Positions 44,279-52,913 of a stretch of DNA of 64,000 nucleotides are shown piece by piece. The notes under the pieces are model-generated. The model saw only the letters and a list, made by a program, of their open reading frames with translations. It did not search any database and had not been told where the DNA came from. This DNA is from Sporosarcina sp. FSL W8-0480 (GTDB taxonomy: Bacteria > Bacillota > Bacilli > Bacillales_A > Planococcaceae), in contig NZ_CP150166.1 in assembly GCF_037963765.1 (NCBI RefSeq), forward strand, positions 532,001-596,000, given 5' to 3'. Within the stretch, counting starts at the first letter, position 1, and each line of letters starts with the position of its first letter. The position numbers and the translations under genes were made by a program.

Positions 44279-45202
44279 ATGAGAATACGACCGAAAAGGC
44301 TACAGCCGGGAGATACGATTGGTATCGTCGCGCCATCCAGTCCGCCGAATCAAGCAAATCTTGAACGATCGCTCGCTTTTTTAAGGGGGTTTGGTCTGAA
44401 ATGGAAATTTGGACGAAATGTGAATAGCGTCAACGGCTACCTTGCAGGAACTGATGATGAACGGCTCCAAGATCTCGAAGACATGTTCACTGATCCATCC
44501 ATTGATGGCATCATCTGTGCGGGAGGCGGATATGGATCTGCCCGGTTTACAGATCGGTTGGATCTCCAATTAATACGCGAAAATCCGAAGATATTCTGGG
44601 GATTCAGTGATATCACATTCTTGCACACCGCGATGGGTTTGTACTCAAATATAGTTACATTCCATGGTCCGATGCTTGCGTCTTGTGTTGGAAAAGACAC
44701 GTTCCATGAACTATCCGCAAAAATGTTCATGCAACTGTTTGAACCAATGGAACTTCATTATACCGAAGACATTTCTCCTCTTGGGACAATTAGCGGTGGA
44801 GTTGCACAGGGCGAAATTGTTGGAGGCAACCTTTCGCTGCTTGCCGACACAATGGGAACAAAATTCGAAGTCGAAACGAAAGGTAAATTGCTTTTCATTG
44901 AAGATGTCGGGGAAGAACCATATCGGGTGGATGGGATGTTGAACCAACTCCGCATGGCGGGTAAGTTTTCTGATGCTTCTGGAATCATAATAGGGGACTT
45001 TTCTGAGGTCGATTTAAAGAAAACGAAGAGTTCATTTACGATAGACGAGGTTTTTGAACAATACTTTGGGGATATTGGAAAACCGGTTGTAAAAGGATTT
45101 AAAATCGGCCATTGCGAGCCGCATTTTGCGATTCCGTTAGGTGTTGAGGCAAAGCTTGACGGGGATGAGAAAACACTCACGATCCTGCCCGGGGTGGTAT
45201 AG
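44279..45202 (+). CDS. ykfA: LD-carboxypeptidase (S66 family), YkfA
   Basis: 307 residues. 'LQPGDTIGIVAPSSPPNQANL' start, the nucleophile Ser in 'GIICAGGGYGSARFTDRLD', and the Glu/His part of the triad in 'LLFIEDVGEEPYRVDGMLNQLR' and 'GFKIGHCEPHFAIPLG'. Splits the L-Lys/mDAP-D-Ala bond of murein tetrapeptides in the cytosol. GAGGTGCAGG precedes ATG 44279. In B. subtilis ykfABCD follows dppABCDE; here the same order holds except that ykfB is missing. Confidence 0.9.
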   Translation: MRIRPKRLQPGDTIGIVAPSSPPNQANLERSLAFLRGFGLKWKFGRNVNSVNGYLAGTDDERLQDLEDMFTDPSIDGIICAGGGYGSARFTDRLDLQLIRENPKIFWGFSDITFLHTAMGLYSNIVTFHGPMLASCVGKDTFHELSAKMFMQLFEPMELHYTEDISPLGTISGGVAQGEIVGGNLSLLADTMGTKFEVETKGKLLFIEDVGEEPYRVDGMLNQLRMAGKFSDASGIIIGDFSEVDLKKTKSSFTIDEVFEQYFGDIGKPVVKGFKIGHCEPHFAIPLGVEAKLDGDEKTLTILPGVV

Positions 45203-45268
45203 GCCCATTCCGTTGTTATGACCAACAAGGAGAAGAGTACAGTTAACTATCGGAAAGGGGGAAATGAA

Positions 45269-46216
45269 ATGACAGAGCAAAGCGCAAATATGTATGCATG
45301 CGCAGTACCGGTCGCGACTGTTTGGACGTCACCGGAATCGGCTCGAGAAATGGACACGGAAGGTGTTTCCAATCCGCTTCAGCTGAATAAATGGTTGGAA
45401 AAGCTTGCATACGAAGAGCGTCTTGACCTATGCAACAGCAACCGTGTACAGACTCAAATATTGTATGGAGAACCGGTCATCGTAGAGGAAATCGTTGGTG
45501 ATTGGGCGAAAGTGATTGCAGTTTGGCAACCATCGAAAAAGGATGAGAGAGGATATCCGGGCTGGGTACCACTTGTCCAATTGAAAAAGGCGACTCCACT
45601 TGAAGAGGCGGGCGGTTTCATACGAGTTGCCGTTGCAAAGTCACAGTTGTGGAACAAAAACGGTACGCCTTTTATGATTGTGCCATTCAATACGATTCTG
45701 CCATTGACTGATGAAAGCGAAGATTATTTCCATGTGAAGACACCGGATGGAGAGGCATTGATTCTTAAGACGGATATTGTACGTGCGCCTTCCGTCCATC
45801 AATTTAAAAAACGTCCTTTAGCATCAGCAGTTGATGAGGGCATGGCTTTTTTGGACATCCCTTATTTCTGGGGCGGCATGTCGTCGTATGGTTTTGATTG
45901 CTCCGGCTTCACATACAATATGCTGAAAGCTTGTGGGTATTTCATTCCAAGAGATGCGAGCGATCAGGCGAAGATCGGTGAAGAGGTGCCGATGGATGAT
46001 TCGTCTTTCTGGGAGAAGGGTGATTTAGTATTCTTCGCGAACGATGAAGGAAAAGGCAATGTTCGACACGTCGGCTTTTACTATGGAAACGGTTTGCTTC
46101 TTCACTCTCCTTCAACAGGGCAATCGGTTGAATTGTTGAAGTTGGAGGGTTCGAAGCTTGAACGTGATATTTGTGCGGTTCGAAGATTTGGTGTGGATAG
46201 GGGGCGAATTGAATGA
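45269..46216 (+). CDS. ykfC: NlpC/P60 gamma-D-glutamyl-L-diamino acid endopeptidase, YkfC
   Basis: 315 residues from ATG 45269 (AAAGGGGGAAA upstream); an ATG at 45218 lacks a site. Two SH3b-like segments (about 1-165) precede an NlpC/P60 domain with the catalytic Cys in 'SSYGFDCSGFTYNML', His in 'NVRHVGFYYGNG' and a third polar residue in 'LLLHSPSTG'. No signal peptide, so it acts in the cytosol on imported murein peptides such as L-Ala-D-Glu-mDAP. Stop overlaps ykfD (ATGA). Confidence 0.9.
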   Translation: MTEQSANMYACAVPVATVWTSPESAREMDTEGVSNPLQLNKWLEKLAYEERLDLCNSNRVQTQILYGEPVIVEEIVGDWAKVIAVWQPSKKDERGYPGWVPLVQLKKATPLEEAGGFIRVAVAKSQLWNKNGTPFMIVPFNTILPLTDESEDYFHVKTPDGEALILKTDIVRAPSVHQFKKRPLASAVDEGMAFLDIPYFWGGMSSYGFDCSGFTYNMLKACGYFIPRDASDQAKIGEEVPMDDSSFWEKGDLVFFANDEGKGNVRHVGFYYGNGLLLHSPSTGQSVELLKLEGSKLERDICAVRRFGVDRGRIE

Positions 46217-47226
46217 CCAAGAACGTGATTCTGTCTGTCAATAACTTGAAGCGCCATTTCGATGTAGGTCGAGGCCAGAAGTTGAAGGCGGTCGATGGCA
46301 TCAGTTTTGACATTATGAGAGGGGAAACATTCGGCCTTGTTGGAGAGTCCGGATGCGGGAAATCGACGGCGGGTCGAACGATTTTGGGCCTTTATAATAA
46401 AACGGACGGGGAAGTATTATACGAAGGGCAGAGTATCCACGATATGACGGACAACGAACGGTATCGATTTTTGAAGAAAATGCAAATGATCTTCCAAGAT
46501 CCATACGCTTCTTTGAATCCGCGTTCCACCGTTTATGAAATTATTGCTGAGCCGATGATAGTCCATAAAATGTACAAGACCCAAGAGGAAATGCGCGCAC
46601 GGGTACATGAATTGCTTGAAGATGTCGGTTTAAACAGGGATCATGCCAATCGCTATCCACATGAGTTTTCCGGTGGGCAGCGGCAACGTATCGGCATCGC
46701 CCGTTCGCTCGCACTCGACCCTGATTTCATCATTGCGGATGAGCCGATTTCGGCTTTGGATGTCTCTGTACAAGCTCAGGTCGTTAAGCTATTGCAACGA
46801 TTGCAACGGGAAAAGGGGCTGACGTATTTATTCATCGCGCATGATTTGTCGATGGTCAAATACATATCGGACCGAATCGGCGTCATGTATTTGGGGCATA
46901 TGGTGGAACTTACATCAAGCAAGCAGCTTTATGACAAACCATTGCACCCCTATACAGAAGCATTGTTGTCGGCCATTCCAATCCCAGATCCGGATATTGA
47001 AGAGTCTCGGGAACGAATATTATTGAAAGGTGAGCTTCCAAGCCCGATCAATCCACCGTCGGGTTGTGTGTTCCGTACGCGCTGTCCATATGCAATGGAG
47101 GTTTGTGGGGAATTGAAACCGAAATGGCTTGAAAAGGAAAAAGGACATTTTGTCGCCTGTCATTTGCATGATGCGGAAGTGATGAAACGGTCGGATGCGG
47201 TAAGAGAAGCTGTTGGGTCGTCCTGA
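46213..47226 (+). CDS. ykfD: Peptide ABC transporter ATP-binding protein YkfD (DppF-like)
   Basis: 337 residues. Walker A GESGCGKS, 'MQMIFQDPYASLNPRSTVYEIIAEPM', signature FSGGQRQRIGIARSLALDP, Walker B 'FIIADEPISALDVS', and C-terminal 'PSGCVFRTRCPYAMEVCGELKP' with oligopeptide-type cysteines. It probably serves as the second ATPase of the Dpp importer. The terminator hairpin overlaps its last codons. Confidence 0.92.
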   Translation: MTKNVILSVNNLKRHFDVGRGQKLKAVDGISFDIMRGETFGLVGESGCGKSTAGRTILGLYNKTDGEVLYEGQSIHDMTDNERYRFLKKMQMIFQDPYASLNPRSTVYEIIAEPMIVHKMYKTQEEMRARVHELLEDVGLNRDHANRYPHEFSGGQRQRIGIARSLALDPDFIIADEPISALDVSVQAQVVKLLQRLQREKGLTYLFIAHDLSMVKYISDRIGVMYLGHMVELTSSKQLYDKPLHPYTEALLSAIPIPDPDIEESRERILLKGELPSPINPPSGCVFRTRCPYAMEVCGELKPKWLEKEKGHFVACHLHDAEVMKRSDAVREAVGSS

Positions 47227-47246
47227 AACTTCAGGGCGGCTTTTTT
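47217..47246 (+). terminator. Terminator of ykfACD
   Basis: GTCGTCCTGAA pairs with TTCAGGGCGGC (G-U pairs) around AC, followed by TTTTTT; the 5' arm is in the ykfD stop region. Confidence 0.85.
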
Positions 47247-47296
47247 GCGTACCTATGATTCGCTTGTCTTCAACGAATTGCCGCATTGTGTAGAAG

Positions 47297-47325
47297 TTGC
47301 CAAGCTAAAATGATTAATCTATAAT
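47297..47325 (+). promoter_or_regulatory. Likely SigA promoter of the urease operon
   Basis: TTGCCA (47297-47302), 17-base spacer, perfect TATAAT (47320-47325). It leaves a leader of about 190 bases before ureA. Confidence 0.65.
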
Positions 47326-47331
47326 AGAGTC

Positions 47332-47522
47332 GTTGTAATTTCCTCAACTCCCTCATAAAGACCTACATCACGTTAGGTCCCAATCAAATGGACGCTCGTC
47401 CTAAACCGCATATTCTTGCAAAACACTAAATGCACTAAAAAAATGAATAAGAAAGATAGTAGTAGTAGAATACTATCTACAGTTATCTAAAATATGTGAC
47501 TATTATTTGGAGGTGTTTTTTA
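47332..47522 (+). promoter_or_regulatory. Long untranslated leader of the urease operon with hairpins
   Basis: Three inverted repeats: GACCTA/TAGGTC (47360-47379), GGAC/GTCC (47390-47401) and AGATAGTA/TACTATCT (47454-47478). None has a T-run, so they are not plain terminators. I recognise no known riboswitch and no exact GlnR/TnrA box (TGTNA-N7-TNACA). No gene is visible in 47245-47522. Confidence 0.45.
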
Positions 47523-47825
47523 TTGAAACTATCACCAGTTGAACAGGAAAAGTTATTGTTACACGTAGCAGGGGAACTCGCGTTGAAGCGTAAAGCTCGA
47601 GGCGTCAAGTTGAATTATCCTGAGGCTGTAGCTCTTATTTGTCATTTCATCATGGAGGGTGCCCGAGATGGGAAGTCTGTTGCGCAGTTGATGAGTGAGG
47701 GGAAACAATTATTGACGGTGGACGATGTAATGGAAGGCGTCGGCGACATGGTAAAGGATGTACAGATTGAGTGCACGTTTCCGGATGGGACCAAGTTGGT
47801 TACGGTGCATCACCCAATTCAATAA
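47523..47825 (+). CDS. ureA: Urease gamma subunit
   Basis: 100 residues, the standard UreA length, from TTG 47523 with GGAGGTG eight bases upstream. '[34 protein letters not shown]' and '[33 protein letters not shown]' are textbook. Structural subunit of the (alpha beta gamma)3 urease. First gene of ureABCEFGD. Confidence 0.97.
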   Translation: MKLSPVEQEKLLLHVAGELALKRKARGVKLNYPEAVALICHFIMEGARDGKSVAQLMSEGKQLLTVDDVMEGVGDMVKDVQIECTFPDGTKLVTVHHPIQ

Positions 47826-47837
47826 GGAGGTTTTCGT

Positions 47838-48203
47838 ATGAAACCAGGAGAGATCAAGGCGGCAGACGGGTGGATTGAAATCAATGTCGGACGAGCCGTG
47901 AAGACAGTGAAAGTCGCGAATACAGGTGATCGTCCGATTCAGGTTGGGTCTCATTTCCATTTTATTGAGGTGAATAAATTCTTAGAATTCGATCGTGAGC
48001 AAGCGGTTGGAATGCATTTGAATATACCTTCAGGGACGGCGGTCCGTTTTGAACCGGGTGAGGAAAAAGAAGTGGAGCTCGTCGAGTTTGGCGGAAGACG
48101 CCATGTTTTTGGTTTGAATAAATTGACGGAAGGTTCCACACATAAACGAGAGGAAATTATAGAGAAAGCATCTGATGGAGGATTTAAAGGAGCTGACAGT
48201 TAA
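47838..48203 (+). CDS. ureB: Urease beta subunit
   Basis: 121 residues. '[51 protein letters not shown]' is the conserved core, with '[17 protein letters not shown]' following. AAGGAGG precedes ATG 47838. The stop codon directly abuts the ureC GTG. Confidence 0.97.
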   Translation: MKPGEIKAADGWIEINVGRAVKTVKVANTGDRPIQVGSHFHFIEVNKFLEFDREQAVGMHLNIPSGTAVRFEPGEEKEVELVEFGGRRHVFGLNKLTEGSTHKREEIIEKASDGGFKGADS

Positions 48204-49919
48204 GTGAAAATTACACACGAGCAGTATGCAAGGATGTTCGGCCCGACTGTGGGCGACAAGGTTCGTTTGGCAGATACAGATCTATGGATTGAAATAGAGA
48301 AGGATTATACGACTTATGGAGACGAAGGCATTTTTGGCGGCGGAAAGTCCTTACGCGTATCGATGGGACAGAACAGTGAGAAGACGTCCGAGGAAGGGGT
48401 ACTGGATACTGTCATCACGAATGCAATGATCATTGATCATACAGGCATCGTGAAGGCTGATATCGGTATCAAGAATGGAAGGATTGTCGGAATCGGTAAG
48501 GCCGGAAATCCGAATACGATGGATGGTGTCGACCAAGACATGATCATCGGTGTTGGAACAGAAGTATATGGGGGCGAGGGGTTGATCGCGACAGCGGGTG
48601 CGATTGATACGCATATTCATTTTATCAGCCCTCAGCAAGTGGAAACGGCATTGAATGCAGGAACGACGACATTTATCGGCGGTGGGACAGGTCCCGCGTC
48701 TGGCTCGACAGCTACGACAGTGACTCCAGGAAAATGGCATTTGCATCGGATGCTTCAACAGATTGAAGACATTCCGCTGAATATTGGATTGTTCGGAAAG
48801 GGAAGCGCAGCTTTTCCAGAGCCGCTTGTTGAGCAGATTCGGGCAGGCGCGATTGGCATGAAAATCCATGAAGACTGGGGTGCGACACCTTCCGCATTGG
48901 ATCAGAGCTTGAAAGTTGCAGATGAATACGATATCCAAATCGCATTGCACTCGGATACGTTGAACGAAGCTGGATTCGTCGAAGACACGATTGATGCGAT
49001 TGACGGGCGGGTCATCCACGTTTTCCATACGGAAGGAGCGGGTGGTGGACACGCACCGGACCAATTGAAGATGGCGTCACTACCAAATGTATTGCCGGCT
49101 TCTACGAATCCGACAAAGCCGTTTACGACGAATACGATTGACGAGCATTTAGACATGCTCATGGTTTGCCATCACTTGAAACGTGATGTGGCGGAGGACG
49201 TTGCTTTTGCAGATTCTCGAATTCGCCCGGAGACGATTGCTGCCGAGGACATTATGCAAGATCTTGGGATTTTGAGCATCATGTCATCCGATTCCCAGGC
49301 GATGGGCCGGGTAGGCGAAGTGACGATCCGGACATGGCAGACTGCAGACAAAATGAAGAAGCAACGCGGTCCACTTCCGCAGGATGAAGGAAAAGACAAT
49401 GATAATTTCCGAGTAAAGCGCTACGTTTCGAAATATACGATAAACCCAGCAATAGCCCAAGGGATTTCACATGAAGTCGGATCGATCGAGGAGGGCAAGT
49501 TGGCAGACATCGTTTTATGGGAACCTGCATTTTTTGGTGTTAAAGCTCAAATCGTCATTAAAGGCGGTGTGGCCGTATATGCAATGACGGGTGATCCAAA
49601 TGCATCAATCCCAACACCGCAACCGATGATGGGCCGACGCATGTACGGATTCCATGGACAAGGCCCGCAAAATGCAGCGATGACATTCCTACCAAAAATC
49701 GCAGTAGAAGAAGGCCTTCCAGAACAACTTGGACTTAAGAAAATGATCGGAACAGTGAAGAATTGCCGCAACGTTTCAAAAGCGGATATGAAGCATAATA
49801 GCGAAATGCCTGTGATCGATGTCGATCCGGAGACGTATGAAGTGAAGATTGACGGTGAACTGGCAACATGCGATCCGGTCGACGTCCTTCCGATGGCGCA
49901 AAGGTATTTCTTATTCTAA
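48204..49919 (+). CDS. ureC: Urease alpha (catalytic) subunit
   Basis: 571 residues from GTG 48204 (AAGGAG upstream). By direct count every active-site residue sits at its usual number: His137 and His139 (DTHIHF), carbamylated Lys220 and His222 (GMKIHEDWG), His249 (ALHSD), His275, flap Cys322 and His323 (MVCHHL) and Asp363 ([10 protein letters not shown]). It should bind two Ni2+ and hydrolyse urea to ammonia and carbamate. The Asp363 stretch is the common [10 protein letters not shown] type, not the MSTDALAMGR I recall for S. pasteurii, so this is a somewhat different urease lineage. Confidence 0.98.
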   Translation: MKITHEQYARMFGPTVGDKVRLADTDLWIEIEKDYTTYGDEGIFGGGKSLRVSMGQNSEKTSEEGVLDTVITNAMIIDHTGIVKADIGIKNGRIVGIGKAGNPNTMDGVDQDMIIGVGTEVYGGEGLIATAGAIDTHIHFISPQQVETALNAGTTTFIGGGTGPASGSTATTVTPGKWHLHRMLQQIEDIPLNIGLFGKGSAAFPEPLVEQIRAGAIGMKIHEDWGATPSALDQSLKVADEYDIQIALHSDTLNEAGFVEDTIDAIDGRVIHVFHTEGAGGGHAPDQLKMASLPNVLPASTNPTKPFTTNTIDEHLDMLMVCHHLKRDVAEDVAFADSRIRPETIAAEDIMQDLGILSIMSSDSQAMGRVGEVTIRTWQTADKMKKQRGPLPQDEGKDNDNFRVKRYVSKYTINPAIAQGISHEVGSIEEGKLADIVLWEPAFFGVKAQIVIKGGVAVYAMTGDPNASIPTPQPMMGRRMYGFHGQGPQNAAMTFLPKIAVEEGLPEQLGLKKMIGTVKNCRNVSKADMKHNSEMPVIDVDPETYEVKIDGELATCDPVDVLPMAQRYFLF

Positions 49920-49925
49920 AGCGAA

Positions 49926-50023
49926 GGGTGCCTGCCTAAGGGCGACAGACATAAGGCAAAGACGCATAGTGGAGGGTTTTGCCACGGAGCGGCTTTGACT
50001 TATGATCCGAGCCCTTGGCACCC
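49926..50023. repeat. Large hairpin element between ureC and ureE
   Basis: Nested pairs: GGGTGCC (49926-) with GGCACCC (50017-50023), AAGGGC with GCCCTT, CATAAGGCAAAG with CTTTGACTTATG, and GTGG with CCAC at the tip. The 98-base element folds back over its full length on either strand. It lies in the polycistronic urease mRNA at the border of structural and accessory genes and is not a canonical terminator (no T-run). Confidence 0.75.
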
Positions 50024-50080
50024 GGAGTCTGGATGTTATTCTAATAAAACCGAAGTCTTTGAGAAAAAGGAGCATACTCG

Positions 50081-50527
50081 ATGTTAATTGAAAAAATCAT
50101 AGGCAATATCGGAGATACCGAAGAAATTTCAGGGAAACGCATCGAATGGGTCGAACTGGAATGGGAAGAACTAAGCAAGCGTATTTTGCGTACAGAAACG
50201 AATGAAGGTACGGACATCGCTTTACGCATCAATCAGGAGGAACCGTTGAAATACGGTGACCTCTTGTTTGAAGACGACGAGCGTTGCATCGTTATCCGGA
50301 CGAAAATGGAACAGGTCATCGTTATTCGACCGAAGGATATGGTTGAAATGGGTAAAGCCGCTTTCGAGCTTGGCAACCGTCATACACCTGCTTTGATCGA
50401 AAAAGATGAGATTGTCGTGCGTGCGGATCATACGCTTGCACCATTATTGGATGAGGTGGGTGTGGCATATGAAACAACCGAACGACGATTTAAACAACCT
50501 TTCAAATACCGTGGCCATTCCCACTGA
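50081..50527 (+). CDS. ureE: Urease accessory protein UreE (nickel chaperone)
   Basis: 148 residues with the two UreE domains: an N-terminal peptide-binding half and a C-terminal metal-binding half ('[28 protein letters not shown]', including the conserved dimer-interface His in GNRHTP). The tail ends in GHSH, a minimal His motif rather than the long poly-His tail of some species. Delivers Ni2+ to UreG. AAAGGAG precedes ATG 50081. ureF starts within its last 59 bases. Confidence 0.95.
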   Translation: MLIEKIIGNIGDTEEISGKRIEWVELEWEELSKRILRTETNEGTDIALRINQEEPLKYGDLLFEDDERCIVIRTKMEQVIVIRPKDMVEMGKAAFELGNRHTPALIEKDEIVVRADHTLAPLLDEVGVAYETTERRFKQPFKYRGHSH

Positions 50528-51209
50528 CATCCAGTTCCTTCGACTGCTCCAAATCCATGACTCTGCATTCCCAATCGGTACTTACACACAATCGTACGGG
50601 ATGGAAACGTACATCCAGGAGGACGACATCCGGGTAAAGGAGGAACTCATTGCTTTTTGCAAAACGTTTCTCCACTATAACCTCGTCTACGGGGATGCCA
50701 TTCTTATACAGGAAGCATTTGAAGCTGCTAAAAACAAGGACATCGATCGACTTTTGCATTTGGAAGAGCTCTGCGGGGCAATCAAGCTTGCGAAGGAGTC
50801 AAGAGATGCGAGTGTCAACTTGGGCAGACAATTCATCAAGACTGTTGCACCTCTTGTAGAGGACGTATTTTTTGATGAATGGAAAGGCCGTATCACTGCC
50901 AATGAAATTAAAGGGCATTATGCGATTTTATACGGCATTTATTGCGCAGTTAATGGAGTCAATGCCCACCATGCGGTCTTGTCGTATTTATTCTCATCAG
51001 TGAACGGCCTTGTCCAAAACGCAGTGCGAGCCGTTCCATTCGGACAAAATACAGGCGTCCAAGCAATGCATCAGCTATCCGAAGAAGTCGTCAAGGCTGC
51101 CGGCATTGTCGCTAATTTGAAAGAAGAAGACATCAGCAACAACGCATTAGGCATCGAGCTTGCCTCGATGAAACACGAATACCTATTCTCAAGATTATTT
51201 ATTTCGTAA
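50469..51209 (+). CDS. ureF: Urease accessory protein UreF
   Basis: 246 residues from ATG 50469 (GAGGTGGG upstream), overlapping ureE by 59 bases. '[27 protein letters not shown]' is the signature N-terminal region, and the C-terminus '[11 protein letters not shown]' is usual. All-helical protein that joins UreD and UreG in the activation complex and gates their GTPase-driven nickel transfer. Confidence 0.95.
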   Translation: MKQPNDDLNNLSNTVAIPTDIQFLRLLQIHDSAFPIGTYTQSYGMETYIQEDDIRVKEELIAFCKTFLHYNLVYGDAILIQEAFEAAKNKDIDRLLHLEELCGAIKLAKESRDASVNLGRQFIKTVAPLVEDVFFDEWKGRITANEIKGHYAILYGIYCAVNGVNAHHAVLSYLFSSVNGLVQNAVRAVPFGQNTGVQAMHQLSEEVVKAAGIVANLKEEDISNNALGIELASMKHEYLFSRLFIS

Positions 51210-51256
51210 TTATTTGTTTTATAAATAGAAAGATTATCTGATAAATAGAGATTTCC

Positions 51257-51414
51257 GTTGCTTGAAGTGAAAGGCGGCGACTCCAGTAAACGCGCAGCGT
51301 TGCGTCCCTTAGGAAGCAGAAAGTAGTTGGCGGCTGCCTTAATTTCTGCAAAGAACGCAGAAATACGGCAAATCGAACTCTTCGTGGTTCGATTGGAAAT
51401 CGTCCGCCTGCAAC
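51257..51414. repeat. Structured intergenic element between ureF and ureG
   Basis: Ends pair in nested order: GTTGC (51257-51261) with GCAAC (51410-51414) and GGCGGCGAC (51273-51281) with GTCCGCC (51402-51408). Inside are TTTCTGC/GCAGAAA (51343-51363) and a perfect AATCGAAC/GTTCGATT hairpin (51371-51394). The end motifs (GTGAAAGGCGGCGACTCC; CGTCCGCCTG) resemble a dispersed palindromic element I recall from many Bacillaceae and Planococcaceae intergenic regions. It fills most of 51210-51469; no gene is seen. Confidence 0.7.
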
Positions 51415-51469
51415 GTAAAGCAACTGTTCATTCTTTATTTTTTCATTACAATAGGAGGCGGTTTTTTAT

Positions 51470-52099
51470 ATGAAACCAGTACGTATTGGAATCGGAGGTC
51501 CCGTCGGATCAGGCAAAACATCACTCGTAGACGCACTAACTCGTGCAATGCATGAAAACTACAACATAGCAGTCATTACAAACGACATATACACACGCGA
51601 AGACGCCCAATTCCTAATGAACCACGGCGTTTTAGATGAAAACAGAATTCTTGGAGTAGAGACAGGCGGATGCCCACATACCGCAATCCGTGAAGATGCT
51701 TCCATGAACTTCGCAGCAATCGACGAATTAAAAGAACGCTTCAACGACCTCGATATCGTTTTCGTCGAAAGCGGTGGCGATAACCTCTCAGCTACATTCA
51801 GCCCTGAACTTGTAGACGGATACATCTACGTAATTGACGTCGCGGAAGGACAAGATATTCCAAGAAAAGGCGGTCCAGCTTTAACAAGATCCGATCTTTT
51901 ATTGGTCAATAAAACGGACCTCGCACCACATGTTGGAGTAGATCTTGAAGTATACGAAAGCGATGTTAAGAAAATGCGAGGCGGCCGCCCTTATGTCCTT
52001 GCAGATGTCCGCACACGAAAAAACGTCGACCAAATCGTCGAGTGGATCAAACGGAATATGTTGCTTGAAGGCGCAGGGACGACAAGTGCCGGTGAGTAA
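51470..52099 (+). CDS. ureG: Urease accessory GTPase UreG
   Basis: 209 residues. P-loop [11 protein letters not shown] (residues ~7-17), the metal-binding CPH motif in '[18 protein letters not shown]', '[17 protein letters not shown]' and the G4 '[13 protein letters not shown]'. Hydrolyses GTP to drive Ni2+ insertion into apo-urease. AGGAGGCGG lies before ATG 51470. ureD follows after one base. Confidence 0.97.
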   Translation: MKPVRIGIGGPVGSGKTSLVDALTRAMHENYNIAVITNDIYTREDAQFLMNHGVLDENRILGVETGGCPHTAIREDASMNFAAIDELKERFNDLDIVFVESGGDNLSATFSPELVDGYIYVIDVAEGQDIPRKGGPALTRSDLLLVNKTDLAPHVGVDLEVYESDVKKMRGGRPYVLADVRTRKNVDQIVEWIKRNMLLEGAGTTSAGE

Positions 52100-52100
52100 T

Positions 52101-52898
52101 GTGGCACGAAGACACCATAACGGCAAACTGGAAATGGTGTTTGAGCCAAGGAGAGGTTTCACAAGGATGCCGCATGTATTCCAGCAACCGCCTCTAAAGG
52201 CGAGCCGTGAATTATACGAAGGCGACAATCCAATGGCGACAGTATATGTGATGGAGTCTTCGGGCGGCATGGTAGCTGGTGATCGAAATGATATTTCTAT
52301 AAAACTTTTGCCGGGAAGCAAGGCAAGAATCATCCAGCAATCGGCGTTGAAAGTGTACAGGTCACATACAGGCGAAACTTGTGTGCAATCAATTGAAGCG
52401 GAGATTGAGGAAGGCGCGCGCCTTGAATGGATGCCGGAAGTGATCATTCCGTTTGCGGATTCGAAATTCAAAATGGAAACGACGATCCGTCTTGCGAAGG
52501 ATGCCACTTTACTATGGGGTGAAATCATCGCGCCTGGCAGGGAGATGAGAGGGGAAGTATTCGACTTCTCATCGTTAAAGTCGATGTTGAGGATTTACGT
52601 CGAAGGTGAGCTGATTGCTTTCGACAGTCTGTGTTTCTTCCCGAAGAATATGAAACTTCAAGAGCTTGGAATGCTTGAGGATGCATTATATGTCGGCTCT
52701 ATCTGGCTCGTTTCAGATAAAGCAGATCAGCTCGATCTACGAGTAATCGAGGAGACATTGAATGTGGGAGACGGCTTACGCGCTGGAGTGACAAGGCTTG
52801 CGGGAAATGCGGTCCATTGCCGTTTCCTTGGCGTCAATCAATGGAGGCTACAGCAGGAGATGAAGCGCGTCTATTCCGAGCTTTCTGCGCTCATTTAA
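52101..52898 (+). CDS. ureD: Urease accessory protein UreD (UreH)
   Basis: 265 residues from GTG 52101; GTGs at 52092 and 52086 in the same frame, inside the ureG end, are also possible and the true start is not settled. 'NGKLEMVFEPRRGFTRMPHVFQQPPLKASREL', 'SSGGMVAGDRNDISIKLLPGSKARIIQQSALKVYRS' and 'ARLEWMPEVIIPFADSKFKMET' are the conserved blocks. Scaffold that binds apo-urease and conducts nickel. The nickel importer genes begin 15 bases later, with no terminator. Confidence 0.93.
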   Translation: MARRHHNGKLEMVFEPRRGFTRMPHVFQQPPLKASRELYEGDNPMATVYVMESSGGMVAGDRNDISIKLLPGSKARIIQQSALKVYRSHTGETCVQSIEAEIEEGARLEWMPEVIIPFADSKFKMETTIRLAKDATLLWGEIIAPGREMRGEVFDFSSLKSMLRIYVEGELIAFDSLCFFPKNMKLQELGMLEDALYVGSIWLVSDKADQLDLRVIEETLNVGDGLRAGVTRLAGNAVHCRFLGVNQWRLQQEMKRVYSELSALI

Positions 52899-52913
52899 AG
52901 GATGGAGGAAACT

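Noticed and set aside
47245..47522. GlnR/TnrA site or known riboswitch before ureA
   Set aside because: No match to TGTNA-N7-TNACA better than partial, and no recognisable riboswitch core.
48351..49064. 237-codon frame opposite ureC
   Set aside because: A long shadow frame caused by codon bias of ureC; no ribosome site and no recognisable protein.
51257..51414. tRNA-like or small RNA gene between ureF and ureG
   Set aside because: The fold is a nested hairpin set with no CCA end, anticodon arm pattern, promoter or terminator of its own.
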